NCBI GenBank assembly: GCA_910589415.1
Contig: OU342638.1
Coordinates: 36,863,579 to 36,927,578 of the forward strand
Reading direction: 5' to 3'
From: Malachius bipustulatus
Taxonomy: Eukaryota; Arthropoda; Insecta; Coleoptera; Melyridae
Length of the DNA stretch: 64,000 bases
Positions within the stretch are counted from its first letter, which is position 1; each line of letters opens with the position of its first letter. A program made the position numbers and the translations under genes. Shown here piece after piece: positions 13,501 through 25,500 of this stretch. The notes under the pieces were generated by a model. The model saw nothing but the letters and a program-made list of their open reading frames with translations. It made no database searches and had not been told where the DNA came from.

Positions 13501-16500
13501 CTGGTGGTGAGACCCGCTGAGTAGTAAGATGCCAGGATCGTGCTGAAGAGGCAAAAGGTGATCAGTAGAAACCTCAAGGTTGATTCGTGTCTCGACGGTT
13601 CGCGATGGAGAGGACCTGTCGGAAAAAGTTATGTAGAAGTTGAAGGGGACACGGTAGATGATGGACTCTACCAGATTAATAATTCTATCGACCACCGGTG
13701 CTTAGATTCTTTATTTACTTTGAAGTGCCTAACAATACGAATATGTTCCTGCTTCACCTTCTCTGGATTCATTGCTAAGAGGGGTCGACTTTCTAGCAAG
13801 CGAAGCGGAGATCCGAGTTAGTGATTGGTGCGGAAAGTTTAAAGTTATGGAGCCTGAAGAGCTATTTTGTGGATACTTTTTGTTTTGTTTTTTTATGATA
13901 AGGGACGAGATTACGTACCCAACGAGCAACCATGCTTCTTTCAGAGCCTGCGAACTGCGTTGAAGTACTTGAAACTTCGAGACGGCGATCTAAAAAAAAA
14001 CAAGCCTGGTAGAGAACCGAAATGTTAACCCAAAGAGACCTTACCTTGAGTCAATAACCTGACGCAATCCAACAGTGGCCGCACTTTGTCCCCGTAAAAC
14101 GTATACAACATCGAATCGTGTTTGTAATTTTTCTGGAGGTTCAGGTCGTCGTAAACGGAGCTTATTCTCCATAAAATCACCCACGTGGTCAGTAACGAGA
14201 GGCAAACCAAGAGCCATATGTATAAAGTGAACCCTCTCAGTAGGACCATGTCATTTTCCAAACGCGGTTTCGGCACGAGGAACGTGCCGCAAACTTCGAT
14301 ATGCGGAAAAGTCCAGTCGATCGTTCTCCAGGTATGCGAAGACAGCCAAACGGAACATACCGTCATTTGCGTTATCCCTCGGATGGTTTGATTGATGGCG
14401 TCGCTGTAGAAATCCGTGATGTTGTCGTCGCCTTTTCCGGTCACCTTCAAAAATTCCAAGGGCCAATTCTTCGTAATTTCTTTTATGATTCGATACTCCA
14501 AGCCGTCATGGAATTCTCCAAGTTCGTTGAGGAACATGAACGGGGGACAGTGGAATGCGGCGATTTTGAACAGCTCCAATTTCGGCTTGATCGGTTTCGT
14601 TCGGAAAATTTCGCCACGCGAGATGCGCTTGTTCTCGTAATGCGAGAAAATCTCATCCCCGTTCGATCTGACGCTCACTAAATCGATGGCGTGGCTTTGG
14701 GCGATTTTCTGCAGTAAAATCGTCTCGTTTTCGGTGCGCGTGCCGTTATCATCGTCGATTATTACGAGGACGCTCTCGAATGGTTTCGGGTAGAAATCGA
14801 ACCGTTTCATGTGGCTGAAATATCGCGATAAATTGCTTTGACGATCGAGCAGGAATAAGTAAAACCTGCATCTGTTGTCGGGGTCTTCTTTGAACACTTC
14901 CAGTGAAGCGAAAGAAATGGAGACGAATTGTTTCTCTTGGAGAATTATGTCGTTATCCATCACGTCTCCGTCGTGGATGAAGTAGAGGCAAGTCGCTTCT
15001 TTAAACGCGATCGATATTAAACTCTTCAGATCATCTCTTGAAGAGCTCTCTTGATTTATCGACAATATGTTCGCCGTTACTATTTCTGTCATGAGCAGTA
15101 AAAATTTTATGATTGTGGCCATTTTTTTCTGGAACCGGAAGAGAAATTGTAAAAATTAGGGACCTGCATTACCGACACTGACGTAGTAAGCGGCAGTGTC
15201 GGTAAAACAGGTACCATAGTTGAAATTAGTAACTAGCGCCATCTAGCAGAACGCGGTCATAAACATAGCACGTTTTACTAGATGTCGCTGCTGCTTCTCT
15301 AGTACAGTGGTGATCCACCTATCATAATCAAATAGATAGGCGAATGATAATAGAGCCTAAGTTTCTCCCACCCGTCATTTTGCATCGAGATAGAAGAGGC
15401 GTTACGAACGAAAAAAATTAATCAGGTAAATGATTTTAAATTCAGCTGAACAGGTCCTAAAACCGAATTTTATGTTCAGGCAACGTGGCCGAAAAAGATG
15501 ACGCTCTATTGTTACCACTGTGATAAATATATAAAAGTTGCATTCACTGCATCTTTTACTTTTCTTATTAGGATCAAATACATAACACTCACACAATCGT
15601 ACCGAGCGCTTCTTTTTCTCAACGGTACTACTGGATCTCTACACACGTTTCTAGACAATGTTCCCCTGCTATCGAATATCATTTAAGGGTAAATAATCAA
15701 TTTAAATAAATAAATATACCTTACCTAAACAAGCTTATTGGTCATTATTTGATCGTGAATATTTTACCACACACCCGAATTACACGTTGCTTTCGTTGTT
15801 GTTTCAGGCAATCGTTTCCACTTATGAATACGTAATTAACGCTTCTGTTATCACCCTCCTCCTCCATCTCACCCTCACCCCTTGCCCCCGTTCCTCGCCC
15901 CATTCATAAATAATATTTGTTTCGTTTTTTCAATAATCAGTTCAGTTAAGTACCGTTATATCAGCTTAAAAAGTGATGCTGCCGTGCTCTGGAAGTGTAG
16001 CCGCGCTTTATCGTTAACCTCGTAAATATTTTTCATTTAAATAAGGGTGCGTGCAGTAATAGTTTGTTTACTGATGCTTCGAGCATTTTTTGTGGTAACT
16101 GTGATGTTCTCTGTAAGTATATTATAACAAATTTACGGAAATTAGTTAATTATTTATTTATTCCTAAAGCCTATCACTATTATTTATTTGACATGAAGTG
16201 GGTACTAATATTTATGTCTACAACAATGTATTGATTTAATTCACAAGAGTTTATATTGAGTTTTACTTACATAAACAGCATCATCAAATAAGTTTTAATT
16301 ATTTCGATTATTATTTTCCTTTTTTAGAAACGATTAATTCACCTAAAAATACAACAAAACAAAGAATCCAAGCTACCGAGACCATATAAAAAATTACTCC
16401 CAATTCATTCATCGTGATATATTCCAAATCCTCCATATCAGTAGCGTCGGTGAATAAATTCTCCATATCTTTCGCGGTTGTTCTGTGTAGGATTCTCTTG

Positions 16501-19500
16501 AGCCAATGCTCTATGAGCCCGTACTCATTAAACTTGAGAATCTCCCGATCGAAGAGCCCCCTGAACGGCGAGTTTTTCTCCAGCGCGAAAACATTCGCGT
16601 ACGTGCCGAAGCACTCGACCAGTACTCTCATGTTCTTTCTCCCATACTCTCCTATTCCTACTTGGTCCAAATCTGTGACGTAGTTCTTGTTCAGGATCTT
16701 CACGACGAAGCAGTATTTCCGTTCCCTGACCTTCCGTTCGATCCTTCCCTCGTCGGTGTCCAGGATGTGCGCTTCGGCCAGCTTCTGCAAGACGGTCTGG
16801 TTGGACTGAGCGAATATTTCCTTCAGCAAGCTGCTGGCGGGCCATCGGACTTCCTGATCGATCATATCTTGTAGCGAGTGTATCGAGTTGATGTAGGAGG
16901 GGGACGTGAGCGTGCTGGTGATCCCCGCCGAGTAGTAAGAGGCCAGGATCGTGCTGCAGAGGCAGAAGGTGATCAGTAGAAACCTCAAGCTTGATTCGTG
17001 TCTCGACGGTTCTCGATGGAGAGGACCTGTCGAAAAAAGTTATGTAGAAGTAGAAGGGATTGGCCTCTACCAAGCTGTTTGTGTGACCTACAAGTGCTTC
17101 GATGCCTGACTTACTTATTCGAAGTGTCAAAAATGGAAATTGATCGCAGCTGAAGATGATTATAACCAAGACGCCTATATGAAGAGACTAAACAACAACC
17201 AACAACGATTTATCAACCGGGAGAGTTTAGAAAGTCAGAAAGTTTGAGCCTGAAAGGCTTTTTTCTAGATACTTTTTCGTTTTACATTAGAGTTTCTCGT
17301 AGTCATGGTTTTCGTTATTATGGTAAGGGTTGAGATCACCCAAGCCGCAACGATTTGGGGGGAATGGAGATCAGATAAGCGAAACCTCATTGCAAACGTG
17401 GTGAAGTGCAGCACCTGTGTGGCAGGGAATGACGAAGGTAGAGATATATATGAGGCAATTTTGGAAAGCTTGCAGAGACAAAGGCTCCTGAGGATAACGG
17501 TGTCAAACGAACTAGAGCAAATTCCTATCAGATCTGAAATGTACGCCCAGAGAAACTGACAGCCGGCAAAGAGCGTCGAATCCATTAAGGAATAATCAAT
17601 GGATAGGTGGCAGCAACATCGGGAGGAGACCACTAAGAAAGAATGTACTCGTACTCTGACACCAGTGATTGAGCCATGGGTTAGAAGGATATTTAGGACT
17701 TTAGAAGATCATCAGGGCTTTGCTTTGGCACCTACCTGAAGAAGATTAGCAAAAGCAAGAATAAGGGCAAGTGCATGTAGGTACTGCTCAATAACTGGGT
17801 TGGCAGATAAGGAACTAGATTATCGTCAGGTTCATGGTGGCAGGCAGAAAGAACTGACACCTGGTGACTTCCTACATGAGAGAGATTATGATAGAAGAAA
17901 AGTTAGAGGAGATATTGAGACAGGTGAAATAATGAAAAGGAAAAAGAGACGGTGATCGAAAGAAACCAGCCTGCTAGAGAACTGCAACATTAATCAAAGA
18001 GACCTCACCTTGAGTCAATAACCTGACGCAATCCAACAGTGGCCGCACTTTGTCCTCGTAGAACGTATACAACATCGAATCGTGTTTGGAATATTTCTGG
18101 AGGTCCATGTCATCGTAAACGGAGCCCATTCTCCATAAAATCACCCACGTGGACAGTAAAGAGAGACAAACCAAGAGCCATATAAGCGAAGTGAACCCTC
18201 TCAGTAGGACCATGTCATTTTCCAAACGCGGTTTCGGCACTAGAAAAGTGGCACACGAATCACTGTGCGGAAAACTCCAGTCTACCGTCTTCCAGGTGTG
18301 CGAAGACAACCAAACGGAACATACCGTCATTTGCGTTATCCTTCGAATGGTTTGATTGATGGCGTCGCTGTAGAAATCCGTGGTGTTGTCGCCTTTTCCG
18401 GTCACAGTCAAAAATTCTAGGGACGAATTCTTCATAATTTCTTTTAGGATCCGATACTCCAAGCCGTCATGGAATTCCCCCAGTTCGTTGAGGATGATGA
18501 ACGGAGAACAGTTGAATGCGGCGATCTTGAACAGCTCCAACTTCGGCTCGGTCGGTTTCGTTCGGAAAATTTCGCCGCGCGAGATGCGCCTGTTCTCGTA
18601 ATGCGAGAAAATCTCATCCCCGTTCGATCTGACGCTCACTAAATCGATGGCGTAGTTCTGGGCGATTTTCTTCAGTAAAATCGTCTCGTTTTCGGTGCGC
18701 GTGCCGTTATCATCGTCGATAATTACGAGGACGCTCTCGAACGGTTTCGGGTAGAAATCGAACCGTTTCATGCGGCTGAAATATCGCGATAAATTGCTCT
18801 GACTATCGAACAGGAATAAGTAAAACCCGCATCTGTTATCGGTGGTCTCTTTGAACGCGTCCAGCGAGGCGAAAGAAATGGAAACGAATTGTTTCTCTTG
18901 GAGAATTTCGTCGTTATCCATCACGTCTCCGTCGTGGATGAAGTAGAAGCAATTCGCTTCTTTGAAAGCGATGGATATTAAACTCTTCAGATCATCTCTT
19001 GAAGAACTTTCTTGATTTATCGGCAAGATGTTCGCCGTTACTATTTCTGTCATTAACAGTAAATATTTTATGATAAAAATCATTTTTCCTGGAACCGGAA
19101 GATATATTGTCGAAATTAGGGTATCTGTATTATCGACATTGACATAGTAAGCGTCAGTGTCGGTAATACAGGTACCCTATCTTTAACTCCTCTTAATGGG
19201 ATCAAATCTTAACTAAAACACTTCTTCTTCTCAACAATACTGAAATTCTACGCATGTTTCTAAATGCTCTCTTGCTATGAAATATTATTTTTATTAAGTA
19301 ACATAATTAGGTATAGGTATTATGTAATTCATCAAAATATTTCATCTAAGGAACGATTTTACTGGTCAGCTCGTGAATATTTAATCACACACTCAAATTA
19401 AGAGGGGTACTCCGTTATTGTTTCGGCCAATCGTTCCCACTTATGAACATGAAATGAAATCTTACATCAGCACTGCTCGCGTTGATTAATTTTTTTTAAT

Positions 19501-22500
19501 TTTGTCAATTAAGTATCGATTCGCTGATCGTTTTCATTTAAAAAAGTGATACCGCCTTGACCTAATGGTGTACATAATATCTAGCCGCTGTTTCTTGTTA
19601 TCCTGGTCTAGGGGAGCTCCTGTTATTGTAAACTCAAAAAACCCTTCCTTCTCGTTTTGAATCTCTTTTCTGAAAAATTGGGCTATTTTGGGATGCGTCG
19701 AAGCACGATTGATTCATTTTCTGACTATTTGAGAGACACACATCAGTTTATAGAAATCTCAGGTTATCGCTCAGATTTTTTGGCGTCCCCCCCGGGGGTC
19801 CCCAACAATCTCGCCAAACCAGTTAAATAAGAACTACCCCCTCAGCCACCCTGAACCTTATTCTGGAACTCCTACCACTTCCCATTTTGATTAGGGGAGG
19901 CAATGACTGCCCAAGTAAAAAAGAACGAGACTTAATACAGGAAAAGATGGAAGTTATGATACAAGGGACATCCAAGATCGCTGAGATAAAGATGCCTATC
20001 GCAAACATTAGAGTTACCTCAGTCACAGGGCAAAACGGTGGTGAAAGGAAATATTCTCTGCTAATTCCTGAAAAAGAACGATGGGAATAGGGATGATAAC
20101 CTTCGAACCAGGAGGACTAATCTCTTTTACGGACGGCTTCAGGAACAAGTGGAACTGGACGGGAACTGGGGAGATCCTTTTCGCTGTGCTCGACCTCAAC
20201 CTTCCAAACGGAGGTCTAAACGTGATCCTGCAGGCAGTCAGAATGGAAAAGGTCAAAAGACAAAAAAAATCGGTACAACTGCAGATCGTATGAGTTCCCG
20301 CTCGTTCAGAAATACCAGGCAACTAGCTACTGACAGATCACTATGGGGATGTTCGGTTTCGGGGAAACCTACTATGGGACCGGTGCCTCTACTTGGTCTG
20401 ACAAAATGTCTTCTAATGAGTGCACTCAAAAAGGTCTAGAGAAGTTTCGGAAGACGACACTAGGCTGCAGACTGGCCAGACTGTTCCTAGCCGGCTCGGA
20501 CAGAAACAGGCTGGCCAACATGATCAAACTACTTCGGAACGAGCTCAGACTACTGGGTCGGGGTGCTCACCTGTCAATAGTCTGAACAAGTACTTAAAAC
20601 TTAAGGGGGTGAGGGGGAACACGGTCTGTCCAAAATGTGGAACAGGCGACGAGAACTTTTATCACTACATAAGTGTATACGAGGTAAACAGTGGCCTCAG
20701 GCTGAACACTTTTGGGCCAGAAGCTCTACCAAAGGAAGAAATAAGACTCCTCTTATGGAAAGACCTTCTGGTCTTTATTAAACGGTCGGGAAGGTTCGAG
20801 TAGGAGCTCTAGCACCGCACCATGGTTTGGGAACCGCGAAAAGACTTATTAGTGGCCTAGTTTATTGAGATGCTAATGAGTAGATTCTTAAAATTTCTAC
20901 CCTTCAGGGTTCTGTATCAGGAAATTCGATCCCTATCCGAGAATACCAAAATTACATTTCCTTCGTGCCAGAGCGTCGCAAAACTAGCATGCTCATTCTC
21001 CCCTGGCGTTGTTGGTAACGTTTTTTAGAGAACGTTTTTCAAGGGGCTGCAAAGCTATTACCCTATTACCCTTCTGTCTGAGACGCGGGTCAAGTCAAAG
21101 CCCCAAATACGAAAGTACCCTCTCTTCTGACCAAGATCCGTTCGCTGTGGAAGTAAAGTGACGTCTATTAGGTCGAAGAGCTGTTGTAAGGAGAAGGGGA
21201 GAGAGAGGAAGAGAAAATAATATAACGACGTTGGTTGTCGAACCCACACCTCAAAACCTGAAGCGAGGAATTAGGGGAATTATTAAACGCACACTTCCAG
21301 TATCAACCGTTCCATGGTGGCACTGGATATGGATTCGTCCGTTGTGGTTGGATGCGCGAGAGTGAGAAAGAGAGGACAAAAGATCAGCCACTTTTAGGCG
21401 CTACTTAGGTGAGACCTGGTAGGAATGAGGCACCTCTTGATATCTGGACTTTCTTGTCTCCTATGTCAGCCGCTCTAGAGACCAGTCCAAGATCACAGAT
21501 TTTTGTGGTGAAAGATTTCTTCGACGTCAGCCCAGCTCTATTAGTTTTCGTGAATCGCCTTCGCTGGGGATGCCCGTTATTACACCCAGCAGTCTTCTTT
21601 GAAGGCAACATATCCCCAGTGGGGGCTATGGTCATACCAGGTGTCACCTACGTGGCGCTTCAAAAAGGATGTTTTTTCCTCTCTTTCTCGCTCTCTCTTC
21701 GTCCCTCACTGAGATCAAAGATACGGTAGCCAGGTCTTTAGAGCAGTTTTTGACATTGAAAGTTGTCAACCGGTTACATCAATAATTAGAGGGAGCGAGA
21801 GAAAGAGTACACGGGGGGGGGGGGGGGGGGGGGGAATGAAGGAAATTAAACACCACACAGGTTGGTTTCTCTGTTTGCTGTCAATCAAAAGCTTAAAATT
21901 ATTCTTATGTATTTTTATTATTTTTGTTTCTTCTATAAATGATTAGTTCACCTAAAAAAACAATAAAACAAAGAACCCAAGCAACCGAGATCATATAAAA
22001 AATTATTCCCAATTCATTCATCGTGATATATTCCAAATCCTCCATATCAGTAGCGTCGGTGAATAAATTCTCCATATCTTTCGCGGTTGTTCTGTGTAGG
22101 ATTCTCTTGAGCCAATGCTCTATGAGCCCGTACTCATTAAACTTGAGAATCTCCCGATTGAAGAGCCCCCTGAACGGCGAGTTTTTCTCCAGCGCGAAAA
22201 CATTCGCGTACGTGCCGAAGCACTCGACCAGTACTCTCATGTTCTTTCTCCCATACTCTCCTATTCCCGCTTGGCCCAAATCGGTGACGTAGTTCTTGTT
22301 CAGGATCTTCACGACGAAGCAGTATTTCCGTTCCCTGACCTTCCGTTCGATCCTTCTCTCGTCGGTGTCCAGGATGTGCGCTTCGGCCAGCTTCTGCAAG
22401 ACGCTCTGGTTGGACTGAGCGAATGTTTCCTTCAGGAAGAAGCTGCTGGCGGGCCATCGGACTTCCTGATCGATCATGTCTTGCAGTGAGTGTATCGAGT

Positions 22501-25500
22501 TGCTGTAGTACGGGGAAGTGAGCGTGCTGGTGATCCCCGCCGAGTAGTAAGAGGCCAGGATCGTGCTGCAGAGGCAGAAGGTGATCAGCAGAAACCTCAA
22601 GCTTGATTCGTGTCTCGACGGTTCTCGATGGAGAGGACCTGTCGGTAAAAGTTATGTAGAAGTTGAAGGGGTTTGACTCTACCAAGCTGTTTTTATGAAC
22701 CATCATAGTGTTTTGATCGACTTATGATGGTGAAGGTGACTTAGGTACTTATTCGAACTGTCAAAAATGGAAATTGATCGCAGCTGACAACCAACAACGA
22801 TTTATCAATCTGGAGAGCTTATAAAGTCAGAAAGTTTCGATAAAGGGAGACTGAAAGGCTTTCCTCTGGATACGAGAGTTTTCGCGTAATCATGGTTTTC
22901 GTTATTATGGTAAGGTTTGAGATCACCCAAGGAGCAACGATGCGACTAGCCTAAAACCAGGGGAAAATGGTCGTCCACTGGGCACTAAATTTGGTAATGC
23001 CGAAAGTGGGGGAATGATATCAGATAAGCGAAACCTCATTACAAACGTGGTGAAATGCAGCACCTGTGGCAGGGAATGACGAGGGTAGAGAGATATGAGG
23101 CAATTCTGAAAACCATGCAGAGACAAAGGCTCCTGAGGATAACGGTGTCAAACGACTAGAGCAAATCGCTATCAGATCTGAAATGTACGCCCATAGAAAC
23201 TCGCAGCCGCCAAAGAGCGTCGAATCTATTACGGAATAATTAATGGATAGATGGCAGCAACATCGGGAGAAGACCGCACCAAGGGAGAATGTACTCGTAC
23301 TCTGACACCAGTGATTGAGCCATGGGTTGGAAGGATATTAAGGACTTTCGAAGATCATCAGGGCTTTGCTTCGGCACCTACCTGAAGAAGATTAGCAAAA
23401 GCAAGAATAAGGACAAGTGCATGTACTGCTCAATAACTGGGTTGGCATATAAAGAACTAGATTATCGTCAGGTTCATGGTGACAGGCAGAAAGAACTGAC
23501 ACCTGGTGACTTCCTACATGAGAGAGATTATGATAGAAGAAAAACTAGAGGAGAGAGTGACAAAGGCGAAGCAATGAAAAGGAAAACCCAGCCTGGTAGA
23601 GAACTGAAACATTAACTAAAGAGACCTCACCTTGAGTCAATAACCTGACGCAATCCAACAGTGGCCGCACTCTGTTCCCATAAAACGTATACAACATCGA
23701 ATCGTGTTTGGAATATTTCTGGAGGTCCATGTCATCGTAAACGGAGCCCATTCTCCATAAAATCACCCACGTGGACAGTAAAGAAAGACAAACCAAGAGC
23801 CATATAAGCGAAGTGAACCCTCTCAGTAGGACCATGTCATTTTCCGAACGCGGTTTCGGTACAAGAAACGTGGCGCAAGATTCGATATACGGAAAAGTAC
23901 AGTCGATATTCTTCGAGGAAGCCGAAGACAACCAATAGGAACATCCCGTCAACTGCGTTATCCCTCGGATGGTTTTATTTATGACGTCACTGTAGAAATC
24001 CGTGGTGTTGTCGTCGTTTTTTCCAGTCACTCTCAAAAATTCCAGGGGCCAATCCTTCATGATTTCTCTTATGATTCGATACTCCAAGCCGCCGTCGAAT
24101 TCCCCCAGTTCGTTGAGGATCATGAACGGGGAACAGTTGAATGCGGCGATCTTGAACAGCTCCAACTTCGGCTTGATCGTCTTCGTTCGGAAAATTTCGC
24201 CGCGCGAGATGCGCCTGTTCTCGTAATGCGAGAAAATTTCATCCCCGTTCGATCTGACGCTCACTAAATCGATGGCGTAGTTCTGGGCGATTTTCTTCAG
24301 TAAAATCGTCTCGTTTTCGGGGCGCGTGCCGTTATCGTCGTCGATAATTACGAGGACGCTCTCGAACGGTTTCGGGTAGAAATCGAACCGTTTCATGCGG
24401 CTGAAATATCGCAATAAATTGCTCTGACTGTCGAACAGGAATATGTAAAACCCGCATCTGTTGTCGGTGGTCTCTTTGAACGCGTCCAGCGAGGCGAAAG
24501 AAATAGAAATGATTTGTTTGTCTTGGAGAATTTCGTGGTTATCATCCATCAAGTCTCCGTCGTGAATGAAGTAGAAACAATTCGCTTCTTTGAAGGCGAT
24601 CGATATTAAACTCTTCAGATCATCTCTTGAAGAACTTTCTTGATTTATCGGCAAGATGTTCGCCGTTACTATTTCTGTCATTAACAGTAAATATTTTATG
24701 ATAAAAATCATTTTTCCTGGAACCGGAAGATATATTGTCGAAATTAGGGTATCTGTATTACCGACATTGACATAGTAAGCGTCAGTGTCGGTAATACAGG
24801 TACCCTATCTTTAACTCCTCTTAATGGGATCAAATCTTAACTAAAACACTTCTTCTTCTCAACAATACTGAAACTCTACGCATGTTTCTAAATGCTCTCT
24901 TGCTATGAAATATTATTTTTATTAAGTGACATAATTAGGTATATTATGTAATTCATCAAAATATTTCATCTAAGGAACGATTTTACCTGTCAGCTCGTGA
25001 ATATTTAATCACACACTTCAATTAAGAGGGGTACTTCCGTTATTGTTTCGGCCAATCGTTTCCACCTATGAACACGCAATTAAGTCTTCTTTCATCACTG
25101 CTCGCGTTGATGATTTTTTAAAATTTTGTCAGTTATCGATTCACTGATCGTTGTCATTTAAAAAAGTGAATCCGTCTTCACCTAATGGTGTACATAATAT
25201 CTAGTCGCGGTTTCTTGTTATCCTGGTCTATATTTCTAATTTTAGTAAGGGTCGACAGTTCCAATACAGTCGAACAGCTGATCGGGGAGCTCCTGTTATT
25301 GTAAACCCAAAAAACCCTCTAACATCCAAGCTCAAGTCAAAGCCCCAAAGACGAAAGGGGCTCATCTGACCAGGATCCGTTCGGTGTGGAAGTAAAGTGA
25401 CGTCTGTTAGGTCGAAGAGCGGTTGTAAGGGCGAGGGGAGAGAGAGAGAGAAAAGAATATCGCGGCCGGTGTTTGTCGAACCCACACCTTAAGACCTGAA

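Larger units (their letters stand above)
15123..16310. other. Spacer between IR-3 and IR-4
   Basis: Shared IR 5' flank: hairpin 15159-15215 with one arm end decayed, CTCF-like motif 15235-15246 and upstream core about 15799-15818. No coding exon was seen. Confidence 0.7.
19084..21904. other. Spacer between IR-4 and IR-5
   Basis: Holds the IR-4 hairpin and conserved core, then a composite repeat from about 19612: a LINE remnant (19887-20803), a foldback element (21394-21670) and a 22-base G run (21813-21834). Confidence 0.7.

Noticed and set aside
17305..17559. An 84-codon plus-strand frame in the IR-4 intron as a host gene.
   Set aside because: It belongs to a broken LINE fragment that is repeated in the IR-5 intron.
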